A stretch of DNA of 64,000 nt from Runella rosea (GTDB taxonomy: Bacteria > Bacteroidota > Bacteroidia > Cytophagales > Spirosomataceae): positions 5,759,501 through 5,823,500 of the forward strand of contig NZ_CP030850.1 in assembly GCF_003325355.1 (NCBI RefSeq), in the 5' to 3' direction. Each line of letters begins with the position of its first letter. The first letter of the stretch is position 1. The position numbers and the translations under genes were made by a program. The notes beneath the pieces were generated by a model. That model was not told the DNA's origin. It made no database searches and worked only from the letters and a program-made list of their open reading frames with translations. Below, in pieces: positions 8,825 through 16,468 of the stretch.

Positions 8825-10831
8825 ATGCTGACGCTCAACGACACGGTCTCGCTCCAAGACGCCATTACGTCGTATCATTATAGCCAATCGCTGACGGAAT
8901 ACATACGTCGTAAAACCATCACCGTCAAAATTGGTGACATCCCGCTGGGCTCTGAGCATCCGATTCGGGTGCAATCCATGACCACCGTGGACACCATGAA
9001 TACCGAAGGCTCTATCGAACAGGTGATTCGGATGGTAGAGTCGGGTTGTGAATACGTGCGTATCACCGCTCCTAGCGTAAAAGAAGCCCAGAATTTAGAA
9101 AATATTCGCAAAGGATTACGGGCGCGTGGTTATACCGTTCCGCTCATTGCCGATATTCACTTTACACCCAATGCCGCCGAATTGGCCGCCCGCATTGTGG
9201 AAAAAGTACGTATCAATCCAGGCAATTATGCCGATAAGAAACGCTTTGAACTGATTGATTATACCGAGGATGAATACCAACGCGAGTTGGAGCGAATTCG
9301 CGAAAAGTTTATTCCTCTCCTAAAAATTTGTAAAGAATACGGCACCGCGATGCGGATTGGAACCAACCATGGTTCACTTTCTGACCGCATCATGAGCCGC
9401 TATGGTGACTCGCCACTGGGAATGGTGGAGTCGGCGCTAGAATTTCTGCGCATCTGTGAAGAATTCAATTATTACGATGTGGTACTGTCAATGAAATCCA
9501 GCAACCCGCTCGTGATGGTAGAAGCATATCGGTTGTTGGTCAATCGTTTGGATGCTGAAGGTTTGAAGCCTTATCCGCTGCATTTAGGCGTAACCGAAGC
9601 GGGAGAAGGTGAGGACGGTCGCATCAAATCGGCGGTCGGAATCGGGACTTTGTTGGAAGATGGATTGGGAGATACGGTGCGGGTTTCGTTGACCGAAGAC
9701 CCCGAATTTGAAGCACCAGTAGCGGCGGCATTGATTGGCCGTTATACCAATCGCGCTGCCGAAACAACGCCCATTCGTCCGATAACAGCATCGCCCATTC
9801 ATCCATTTCAGTACAGCCGTCGGAAAACGAAAGAGGTTTTTAACTTTGGCGGCGGGAATGTGCCGCGCGTCATTGCCGACCTTTCGGCCATAGAAGTGAC
9901 CCAATATGAAGATTTGCGCAGCGTAGGGCATTTTTACCTGCCCGTGCCCGACAAGTGGAAAATGAATGACATCGGCGTGGATTTTATCTACACTGGGTCT
10001 AGGCCTTCAACGTTTATGTTGCCCATGGGCCTGAAAGAAATCGTTGATTATGAGGTCTGGAAAACGGCCAGTAATCAAGAACACCAATTCCCGCTTTTTA
10101 CCTTGGCAGAATTTGAAAAGGCAACGAAAAGAAGTACAACGCTGAATTTTATCAAAATTGACGCGGCGATTCAGCTGACCCATGAACAAATCGCGGGTGA
10201 GCCTGTGGTGTTGCTTCTTCAAACTGATAATGCCCACGCCATGCCTGCCCTGCGTCGGTTTATGATTGATTTGATAGACAAAGGGATTGATTGCCCAGTG
10301 GTGATTCAGCGAACCTATTCAACGGAGAATTCGGACGAATTGTCGCTTTTTGCGGCTACCGATTGCGGTGGACTGCTGGTAGATGGCCTTGGGGATGGTA
10401 TCATGCTCTCGGCCCAGTATGCGACCGAAGTCGACAATGAAGAACGTTTGAAATACGCCAAACAACAAAACAGCATTGCGTTTGGTATCTTGCAGGCGGG
10501 CCGTACTCGAATGTCAAAAACGGAGTATATATCCTGCCCATCGTGCGGCCGAACCTTGTTTGATTTGCAAGAAACCACCGCGCTCATTCGCAAGCGAACT
10601 GACCATTTGAAAGGCGTAAAAATCGGAATTATGGGCTGTATTGTCAACGGCCCAGGCGAAATGGCGGATGCCGATTATGGCTACGTGGGCATCGGCAAAG
10701 ACAAAATTGCGCTATACCGTGGTCAACAGGTAGTGAAAAAATCGGTGGTTGCCAACAACGCTGTGGATGAGCTCATCAACATTATCAAAGAAGATGGCAA
10801 ATGGTTTGAGCCAGAGGCGATTGAGTTATAA
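8825..10831 (+). CDS. ispG: 4-hydroxy-3-methylbut-2-enyl diphosphate synthase, long form
   Basis: Catalyses the reductive conversion of methylerythritol cyclodiphosphate to HMBDP in the non-mevalonate isoprenoid pathway, using a [4Fe-4S] cluster. At 668 residues it is the long form with an inserted domain between the TIM barrel and the cluster domain, as in Bacteroidota, Chlamydiae and plants (the E. coli enzyme has about 370). The barrel shows PIRVQSMTTVDTMNTEG, VPLIADIHFTPNAA and VRINPGNY. The cluster ligands are visible as C571 and C574 (CPSCGR), C605 (GCIVNGPGE) and E612. The inserted region spans roughly residues 300-555. It is followed by two small genes, probably on separate functions. 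Assignment is secure. Confidence 0.96.
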   Translation: MLTLNDTVSLQDAITSYHYSQSLTEYIRRKTITVKIGDIPLGSEHPIRVQSMTTVDTMNTEGSIEQVIRMVESGCEYVRITAPSVKEAQNLENIRKGLRARGYTVPLIADIHFTPNAAELAARIVEKVRINPGNYADKKRFELIDYTEDEYQRELERIREKFIPLLKICKEYGTAMRIGTNHGSLSDRIMSRYGDSPLGMVESALEFLRICEEFNYYDVVLSMKSSNPLVMVEAYRLLVNRLDAEGLKPYPLHLGVTEAGEGEDGRIKSAVGIGTLLEDGLGDTVRVSLTEDPEFEAPVAAALIGRYTNRAAETTPIRPITASPIHPFQYSRRKTKEVFNFGGGNVPRVIADLSAIEVTQYEDLRSVGHFYLPVPDKWKMNDIGVDFIYTGSRPSTFMLPMGLKEIVDYEVWKTASNQEHQFPLFTLAEFEKATKRSTTLNFIKIDAAIQLTHEQIAGEPVVLLLQTDNAHAMPALRRFMIDLIDKGIDCPVVIQRTYSTENSDELSLFAATDCGGLLVDGLGDGIMLSAQYATEVDNEERLKYAKQQNSIAFGILQAGRTRMSKTEYISCPSCGRTLFDLQETTALIRKRTDHLKGVKIGIMGCIVNGPGEMADADYGYVGIGKDKIALYRGQQVVKKSVVANNAVDELINIIKEDGKWFEPEAIEL

Positions 10832-10905
10832 ATACAAAGCCCCAACCCCAAAGGGGCTAATTTTCACCTAAACTCCGTTTTGGGGGCGGGAGCTACTGAT
10901 TAATT

Positions 10906-11094
10906 ATGAAACGTTTCATCGAATTTTTTCAAATGAGTGAAGTGTTTGGGTACTTCATTCGGGTGTTTAAGAAGCCAGACCCGTCGCGGCCCAATACCTC
11001 ATCGCTCCGCATGATGCACGGAATTAACCGTATTTCCATCATCATGTTTTTGTTTTGTATAGGTGTAATGCTTTATCGTTTTTTGAGCCGATGA
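10906..11094 (+). CDS. small single-pass membrane protein, DUF6728-like
   Basis: A 62-residue protein with a charged amphipathic N-terminal half (MKRFIEFFQMSEVFGYFIRVF), a polar centre (KKPDPSRPNTSSLRMMHGIN) and one C-terminal membrane helix (about residues 42-59). The pattern matches small conserved Bacteroidota proteins that I believe are grouped as DUF6728; no function is known. Its stop overlaps the next start in an ATGA arrangement, so translation of the two is probably coupled. Confidence 0.65.
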   Translation: MKRFIEFFQMSEVFGYFIRVFKKPDPSRPNTSSLRMMHGINRISIIMFLFCIGVMLYRFLSR

Positions 11095-11441
11095 ATATAG
11101 AATCATTTCAGGCTTATTGCCTTACTAAAAAAGGAGTAACGGAAGAACTTCCCTTTGGACCAGAAACAATCGCTTACAAGGTTGCGGGGAAAGTGTTTGC
11201 GCTGACCACGCTCGACCGTACGCCGTTCAGTATCAATCTGAAATGTGACCCTGAAAAAGCAACTCAATTGCGAGAAGAGCACGATTGTGTACTGCCGGGG
11301 TATCACATGAACAAAAAGCACTGGAATACGGTCATCATTGACGGCTCAGTCAAAGATGCGGTGCTTCGCGAATGGATCGACCATTCGTACGATTTGGTGG
11401 TACAATCATTGCCCGGTAAGGTAAGGGAGCAGCTGGTTTAA
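11091..11441 (+). CDS. MmcQ/YjbR family protein
   Basis: A 116-residue cytoplasmic protein. The TKKGVTEELPFGPETIAYKVAGK start, FSINLKCDPEKATQLREEH centre and CVLPGYHMNKKHWNTVIIDG segment are the hallmarks of the MmcQ/YjbR family (CyaY-like fold, sometimes called a double-wing DNA-binding protein). No catalytic role is established. The ATG at 11091 overlaps the stop of the small membrane protein; a longer in-frame start at 11055 would lie inside that gene and is unlikely. The DinB-like gene follows after 37 bp on the same strand, so these three may form one operon. Confidence 0.87.
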   Translation: MNIESFQAYCLTKKGVTEELPFGPETIAYKVAGKVFALTTLDRTPFSINLKCDPEKATQLREEHDCVLPGYHMNKKHWNTVIIDGSVKDAVLREWIDHSYDLVVQSLPGKVREQLV

Positions 11442-11478
11442 CACAAGTGCCCCCTTCACCCTCAACCATTATTTTCTC

Positions 11479-12042
11479 ATGGATGTTATTGCCACTCGTC
11501 AGGATTTATTACAACAGCTTCAACAGATTAAACAAACGGTTACTCAAGAATTTGAACCTCTCTCCGAGACAAAAATTCAATGGAAACCAGCACCCGATCA
11601 ATGGGGAATATTGGAATGCCTTGTTCATTTAAACATGGTGAGTCAGTACTACGTCAATCAACTCAATTATAAAGTGGAGCACACGCCCCGGAATGCTCAA
11701 CCGCCTTTGATGTTTGAAATGAGTTTCAACGGTCGAATGATGCTGGGGTTTGTTGATCCCAAATCGACCCGTAAGATTCCTGCTCCGGGAATGTTTAAAC
11801 CCAAGCCTTATCACCTCGATACCCAAAAAGTATTAACCCGTTATAAAGTAATTGTCGAAGATTTGGAGAAAGTTTTACAAAAGGCGGATACCATCGACTG
11901 GAATACAAAAGTGGTTTCACCTTTTACTTCATTGCTTAAATTTCGGTTGGGAGATGTACTGCTTTTCACGATTGCTCATCACCAGCGTCATCTCAATCAG
12001 GCGCTACGAGTTATGCAGCGGGAGGGCTTTCCTAAATCGTAG
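11479..12042 (+). CDS. DinB-like superfamily protein
   Basis: A 187-residue helical protein of the DinB/YfiT-like fold: four-helix bundles that often hold a metal ion through three histidines. Visible landmarks are PAPDQWGILECLVHLNMV near residue 38 (the W-H pair before helix 2), KFRLGDVLLFTIAHHQRHLNQ near the C-terminus, and a Pro-rich bridge between them (KIPAPGMFKPKPYHLDT). Members include thiol transferases and many proteins of unknown role. The ATG at 11479 gives the usual family start. It probably belongs to the operon with the two preceding small genes. Specific reaction unknown. Confidence 0.85.
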   Translation: MDVIATRQDLLQQLQQIKQTVTQEFEPLSETKIQWKPAPDQWGILECLVHLNMVSQYYVNQLNYKVEHTPRNAQPPLMFEMSFNGRMMLGFVDPKSTRKIPAPGMFKPKPYHLDTQKVLTRYKVIVEDLEKVLQKADTIDWNTKVVSPFTSLLKFRLGDVLLFTIAHHQRHLNQALRVMQREGFPKS

Positions 12043-12309
12043 TGTAACTTCAAAAATGCCCTTTCTGGGCTTGTATGGCCATTTTTTTTAAAAATTGACA
12101 AAAAAAAGAATGAAAGCATCAAAGAGATAATGTATTGATTGTCAGTGTATTATCTTTTTCGTTGTACTTGTTTTATTAAAAATTGCATTTTTTTTATTGT
12201 TTTTTCTTTGCTACCACTTGTGTTTAATGGTTTAATCATTAAATTTCGGCCAAATCACGCGAATTTGAGCGTTTTTAAACTTTTTATAACCATAAAACTT
12301 GTTATCACT

Positions 12310-12489
12310 ATGGCCAAATTTGATGAAATCAAAAATCTAGTAATGAGCCTTGAAGGAGACTTTGATAAGTTTTACAACAAAGGTAATCAAGCTGCCGGTA
12401 CACGTGTGCGCAAAGGAATGCAAGACCTTAAAAATATAGCTCAGGCTATTCGCGCTGAAGTGCAGAATTCCAAAAACACGAAGGAATAA
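12310..12489 (+). CDS. histone H1-like DNA-binding protein (Hc1 type)
   Basis: A 59-residue protein (MAKFDEIKNLVMSLEGDFDKFYNKG...) matching the short histone H1/Hc1-like proteins common in Bacteroidota. The NQAAGTRVRKGMQDLKNIAQ centre is the conserved core and the overall charge is basic-helical. These proteins are thought to act as nucleoid-associated proteins. I place the start at the ATG at 12310; the frame is open for 57 further codons upstream, but that part is AT-rich and unlike the family. A strong terminator follows, so it is probably a highly expressed single-gene unit. Confidence 0.9.
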   Translation: MAKFDEIKNLVMSLEGDFDKFYNKGNQAAGTRVRKGMQDLKNIAQAIRAEVQNSKNTKE

Positions 12490-12513
12490 GTAATTCTGAA
12501 AAAAGACATTAAT

Positions 12514-12550
12514 AAGCGGACTCGACAATTTGTCGGGTCCGCTTGTTTTT
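12514..12550 (+). terminator. Rho-independent terminator after the histone-like gene
   Basis: A 13-bp stem (12514-12526 with 12532-12544, one G-T pair), five-base loop, then GTTTTT. It lies 24 bases after the histone-like stop and just before the end of the convergent SCP2 gene. Confidence 0.9.
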
Positions 12551-12555
12551 GAGGG

Positions 12556-12855
12556 TTATCCCCCAAAAGTTTGGGCTATTTTCATGGCTACTCCCATATC
12601 ACCGTCGATTTTGAGTTTGCCATTCATGTAGGCCATCATTGGGTTGAGCGAGCCGCTGAGCATGTCGAGGGCATCGCTTGTGGAGATTTCCAGCGTACAG
12701 TCGGCGGGGGCCTCTTCGTTGCTTACCACGTTGGGCACTTGCTTGGCGTCGATGACAATGACGCCCTCGTCGGTGACAAATTTGACGGATGCATTCAGGC
12801 CGCTGTCGGTTCCTACGATGGTTTTAATTTGTTCAGTGAGTGATTGAAGGCTCAT
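12556..12855 (-). CDS. SCP2 sterol-binding domain protein
   Basis: A 99-residue single-domain protein of the SCP2 (sterol carrier protein 2) fold, which binds hydrophobic ligands in a tunnel. The MSLQSLTEQIKTIVGTDSGL start, the DAKQVPNVVSNEEAPADCTL strand, and the LDMLSGSLNPMMAYMNGKLKI plus DGDMGVAMKIAQTF segments are the family's canonical C-terminal signature. The start is the ATG at 12855; 20 further codons are open upstream but would run toward the divergent RidA gene. Such stand-alone SCP2 proteins in bacteria have no fixed role; ligand unknown. It is convergent with the histone-like gene. Confidence 0.9.
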   Translation of the reverse strand: MSLQSLTEQIKTIVGTDSGLNASVKFVTDEGVIVIDAKQVPNVVSNEEAPADCTLEISTSDALDMLSGSLNPMMAYMNGKLKIDGDMGVAMKIAQTFGG

Positions 12856-12946
12856 GCTGAAAGTTGTTTTTAAGAGTGAAAAATACGAATTTGGGGGGCA
12901 AGTTAGGTTACTCATTTGTCAACAAACAATATCACTTCCAATTTTT

Positions 12947-13396
12947 ATGAAAAAAAAATGTTTTACATTTCTGTTCATCTTTATGGCTACGCTGACCTTT
13001 GCCCAAAAAACCGTTATTAAAACCGACGCCGCTCCCGCGCCAATCGGGCCATATAGTCAAGCCATTGAAGCCAACGGAATGGTTTTTGTAGCGGGCCAAA
13101 TCGGCCTCAATCCCCAAACACGACAATTGGTAGCAGGAGGGTTTGAAGCGGAAGCCACGCAAATCATGGAGAACATAAAAGCAGTATTGGGAGCCGCCAA
13201 ACTTTCAATGGACGACGTTGTGAACACTACTATTTACGTAAAAGACCTCGCCAACTTTGCCAAAATAAATGAAATTTACGGTAAATATTTCAGCGGTAAC
13301 TTCCCCGCCCGCGCAACGGTTGGCGTTGATAATCTTCCTGGTGGAGCAGCGCTTGAAATCGCGGTAATCGCCGTGCGCGGCCCACGCAAAAAATAA
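12947..13396 (+). CDS. RidA family protein with signal peptide
   Basis: A 149-residue protein of the RidA/YjgF/UK114 family, whose canonical members hydrolyse reactive enamines and imines from amino-acid metabolism. The signature is present: PIGPYSQAIEANGMVFVAGQIG, the catalytic Arg as R122 in FPARATVGV, and E137 in the LEIAVIAV strand; the 15-residue spacing equals that of R105 and E120 in RidA. Unusually, it starts with a clear signal peptide (MKKKCFTFLFIFMATLTFAQ), so it should be exported to the periplasm, unlike the cytosolic form. The ATG at 12947 was chosen because it opens that signal. Substrate in that compartment is unknown. Confidence 0.9.
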   Translation: MKKKCFTFLFIFMATLTFAQKTVIKTDAAPAPIGPYSQAIEANGMVFVAGQIGLNPQTRQLVAGGFEAEATQIMENIKAVLGAAKLSMDDVVNTTIYVKDLANFAKINEIYGKYFSGNFPARATVGVDNLPGGAALEIAVIAVRGPRKK

Positions 13397-13412
13397 CTTT
13401 TTTGAGGCTGTC

Positions 13413-13453
13413 GTTCACCCTTCTGACGCTTTCGAACCGTCAGACGGGTGAAC
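13413..13453. other. large hairpin after the RidA gene
   Basis: Two 16-base arms (13413-13428 and 13438-13453, one mismatch) around a nine-base loop, with no T run on either side. It could end the RidA transcript with help from Rho, protect a 3' end, or separate it from the blaI operator region 35 bases downstream. Confidence 0.55.
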
Positions 13454-13487
13454 AACTAGAATATAAAACAATCTGGGCAAAATTATT

Positions 13488-13540
13488 ACTAAAGAATTAG
13501 TTGATTGGCTTGTTAAACTAAAAATTTAGTTGTTACTTTG
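13488..13540 (+). promoter_or_regulatory. tandem BlaI-type operators within the blaI promoter
   Basis: Two palindromes with the same half-site lie 29 bp apart centre to centre: ACTAA-4-TTAGT at 13488-13501 and AACTAAA-2-TTTAGTT at 13516-13531. The second sits inside the 20-bp spacer of a promoter-like pair, TTG at 13510-13512 and TTACTTTG at 13533-13540. Repressors of the BlaI/MecI family bind such ACTA/TAGT-like dyads and repress their own operon, so autoregulation of the downstream genes is a sound inference. Confidence 0.6.
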
Positions 13541-13641
13541 TTTCACTTTACTCAATCAACCTAATTCGCGGTATTGAACTGTTGTCGGTTGGGGAGTTAG
13601 TTACCTACTTTAAGAATTATTTTAACCAACGATTTAACCCA

Positions 13642-13998
13642 ATGAGAGAACTCACCAAAGCCGAACAGGAAATCATGCAAATCCTGTGGGATTTAGAAAA
13701 AGGGGTAGTCTGGGACGTGATTGAACACTTGCCCGAGCCCAAACCTGCCTACAATACTGTGTCTACGTTTATTCGTATTTTGGAGCAAAAGGGTTTCATC
13801 GACCACCGTGCCATCAGCGGAAAAACCTACGAATATTTCCCGATTGTCAGCAAGGAAGATTATCGCGCATACGAAGCTAATAAGCTGGTAGACAACTACT
13901 TTGAAGGTTCATTAAAAGAATTGGTGTCGTTTTTTGTGCAGGACAAAAACATCAGCCTTCAAGATGCCGACGAAATCATTAAGATGTTAAAACGCTAG
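13642..13998 (+). CDS. blaI: BlaI/MecI/CopY family transcriptional repressor
   Basis: A 118-residue winged-helix repressor. MRELTKAEQEIMQILWDLEKG, KPAYNTVSTFIRILEQKGFI (recognition helix and wing) and HRAISGKTYEYFPIVSKEDY are diagnostic for the BlaI/MecI/CopY family; the C-terminal helices (SLKELVSFFV, SLQDADEIIKML) form the dimer interface and the usual cleavage region. It is followed at 43 bp by its membrane partner, a BlaR1-type M56 metallopeptidase. The pair forms a signal-relieved repressor system; in this phylum the target need not be a beta-lactamase and none is encoded here. The ATG at 13642 gives the family N-terminus. Two operator palindromes lie upstream. Confidence 0.93.
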   Translation: MRELTKAEQEIMQILWDLEKGVVWDVIEHLPEPKPAYNTVSTFIRILEQKGFIDHRAISGKTYEYFPIVSKEDYRAYEANKLVDNYFEGSLKELVSFFVQDKNISLQDADEIIKMLKR

Positions 13999-14041
13999 GG
14001 AGATGTTTCGATAATTGCCAACTTCAAACGTTTCAAAAATC

Positions 14042-16357
14042 ATGGAATCGTTCATTTATCTTTTCAAAGCAAGTGCAGGGATGGTAGCCTTGTATGGCCT
14101 GTATTGGCTTTTGCTGCGCAAACACACCTATTTCACCTTCAATCGTTTTTACCTATTAGCAGCCCTTTTGATTGCTTTGGCGGCTCCCTTTGTGGTATTG
14201 ACCGAGAAAGCGCCCGAGTCGTTGCCGATAACCCAAATCAGCCTTGAACCTACTACGGTGGTGTACCAACCCGTAGAAGATCCCTTTATGACTGCCGAGC
14301 AGGTGCTGTGGCTCGTATATGGGTTAGGGGTGTTGGCGATGCTCGGGCGTTTGGGCTTCCGCTTGTGGCAAGTGCTCAAGATTATCCGCGCAGGGGAGCG
14401 TCAACGCGCTGGAAAATACATTCTGGTGCGGGCCGCTGATGGGTCTATTTCGTCGTTTTCGTTTTTGAATTACTTGGTCGTGAGCCAAAAAGACGCTGAA
14501 GCCTACGGCGATGTGGTACTGCGCCACGAATTGGTGCATATTCAGGAGCGGCATAGTTTGGATTTGTTGTGGTTGGAATTGGTTCACGTGTTTTGGTGGT
14601 TCAATCCCATTCTGATTTTTTTCAAACGCTCGCTCAAAGAAATCCACGAGTTTATTGCCGATGAGCGGGCTACCAACGGTGACCGAATGCAGTATGCGCA
14701 CACCTTGGTAGGATATGCGTTTGGGGTTTCACCTAATGTTTTAACCAATAATTTTTTTGACGCCACTCAACTTAAAAACAGAATCTCCATGTTGACAAAA
14801 AATCGTAGTTCGCGCTGGGTATTGGGTCGCTATTTGCTCGCCGTTCCTCTTATTATCGGTTTAGTAGTGCTTGTAGCCGCCCGGCGGGCAGAATCGGAAG
14901 TGCCCGATAATGAGCAGGTAATGGCCGAAGAACTCACCGTAAAAGGCCGCATAACGACCCAAGATGGCAAAGGCTTGCCAGGGGTAGTGGTTATTGTGGC
15001 AAATACCCAACGAGGCACAACTACTGATTTGGAAGGTAATTATCTGATTAATGTAATGCGTGGAAAGCAATTGGTGTTTTCGTTTGTTGGTTACAAAACG
15101 CAGGTGCTGGACGTTACGAAAAGCGAGCAAAACGTAATAATGCAACTTGAACCTAAAGAATTAAATGAAGTAGTAGTGGTGGCGTATGGGGCTGAACCCT
15201 CAAAGGGTGAAGTAGTATCAGCAGAGGAGAAGTCAAAACTGACAAAGAATGGTGAGGTTTTTACGGTAGTAGAGCAAAATCCAGAGTTTCCGGGCGGAAT
15301 GAGTGAATTGGGCAGGTATTTAGGACGCGCTATCAAGTATCCTGCCTCAGCTCAACGCGCCAATGTGCAGGGGAAAGTGTTTGTGCAGTTTGTGGTGGGC
15401 AAAGACGGAGATATTCGTGACCCCAGAATCGTGAAAGGTATCGGTTTTGGTTGCGACGAGGAAGCCCTGCGGGTAACGCTAAATATGCCTAAATGGAACC
15501 CTGGTAAACAAAACGGCAAAGCCGTAGCGGTTCAGTATAACTTGCCAATTGCGTTTGTATTGGAGAAAAAAGCGGCCACGTTATCCAATGGTGACAAAAA
15601 TCCTGAATTTCCGGGGGGGACTCCAGCGTTGAGCCAATATTTCTCCACCAATCTGAAATACCCCACAGCTGCCGCTAGAGCGAACGTGGAAGGAATTGTG
15701 TTGGTGAGTTTTACGGTTACTAAAGAAGGAGCTATCAAAGACATTGTGATAGACAAAGGGATTGGTTTTGGGGCCGATGCCGAGGCCATAAGATTAATTT
15801 CAAAAATGCCCCGTTGGAATCCTGCTTTAAAAGATGGGCAGCCCGTCGATGCAAAGTGTAGTGTGCCTGTTTCATTTGTGTTGGAGAAAAAAGAGCCTTC
15901 CGTCAAGATAAACACTACAAATCCTGCTACTGGAGGAGGGAGCCTTTATCGCTATAACCCTTCGATAAAAGTGAATGGGAATAAACCACTTATTTTGGTA
16001 GATGGGATTCGGGTAGAAGGTGATTTAGATGGAAGGTGGAGTCCAGAAGATATTGAAAGTATTGAGGTTTTGAAAGATGAGTCAGCTACGAAAATTTATG
16101 GCTCTATGGCAATGCATGGCGTGGTGCGAATCACTACGAAAAAGGCTACTGCTGTTAGAAAAGAGGTAGTAGAAAAAAATATGCCTGAAAATGCGCTATG
16201 GCTCTTGGATGGGAAGGAGATGGAAAAAGATCAAATTCAAAAATTGAGCCCTGACAGCATTCAAAATATGAATGTATTGAAGGGAGAAGAGGCTATTAAA
16301 AAATACGGTGACAAAGGAAAAAGAGGCGTTATTGAGATAACAACAAAGAAAAACTAG
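14042..16357 (+). CDS. BlaR1-type M56 metallopeptidase fused to TonB and receptor-plug modules
   Basis: A 771-residue membrane sensor/peptidase. The N-terminal part (to about residue 285) has several membrane helices and the M56 zinc site HELVH (H162-H166) plus E203 in HEFIADERA. It is followed by a carboxypeptidase-like domain (about 298-363), a receptor-like LNEVVVVAYG segment, two TonB C-terminal domains (about 415-506 and 520-616) and two short copies of a plug-like module (about 640-705 and 720-771; ILVDGIRVEG and IEVLKDESATKIYGSMAMHG). In BlaR1, ligand binding activates the peptidase, which leads to loss of BlaI; here the outside part is built from TonB-receptor-like pieces, so the ligand is probably an envelope signal. 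It lies directly after blaI; a terminator follows. Confidence 0.85.
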   Translation: MESFIYLFKASAGMVALYGLYWLLLRKHTYFTFNRFYLLAALLIALAAPFVVLTEKAPESLPITQISLEPTTVVYQPVEDPFMTAEQVLWLVYGLGVLAMLGRLGFRLWQVLKIIRAGERQRAGKYILVRAADGSISSFSFLNYLVVSQKDAEAYGDVVLRHELVHIQERHSLDLLWLELVHVFWWFNPILIFFKRSLKEIHEFIADERATNGDRMQYAHTLVGYAFGVSPNVLTNNFFDATQLKNRISMLTKNRSSRWVLGRYLLAVPLIIGLVVLVAARRAESEVPDNEQVMAEELTVKGRITTQDGKGLPGVVVIVANTQRGTTTDLEGNYLINVMRGKQLVFSFVGYKTQVLDVTKSEQNVIMQLEPKELNEVVVVAYGAEPSKGEVVSAEEKSKLTKNGEVFTVVEQNPEFPGGMSELGRYLGRAIKYPASAQRANVQGKVFVQFVVGKDGDIRDPRIVKGIGFGCDEEALRVTLNMPKWNPGKQNGKAVAVQYNLPIAFVLEKKAATLSNGDKNPEFPGGTPALSQYFSTNLKYPTAAARANVEGIVLVSFTVTKEGAIKDIVIDKGIGFGADAEAIRLISKMPRWNPALKDGQPVDAKCSVPVSFVLEKKEPSVKINTTNPATGGGSLYRYNPSIKVNGNKPLILVDGIRVEGDLDGRWSPEDIESIEVLKDESATKIYGSMAMHGVVRITTKKATAVRKEVVEKNMPENALWLLDGKEMEKDQIQKLSPDSIQNMNVLKGEEAIKKYGDKGKRGVIEITTKKN

Positions 16358-16379
16358 CCCACACAGCAAATTAGTACAG

Positions 16380-16406
16380 AAGCGGAGGCACTGCCTTCGC
16401 TTTTTT
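16380..16406 (+). terminator. Rho-independent terminator after the M56 gene
   Basis: A 10-bp stem (16380-16389 with 16393-16402, one G-T pair), three-base loop and a run of six T. It ends the blaI-M56 operon. Confidence 0.88.
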
Positions 16407-16468
16407 GTTGTTATTTTGCGGTGATAATAGGCGCTTACAGCGCGACAATACGCGACAAATACACAATA

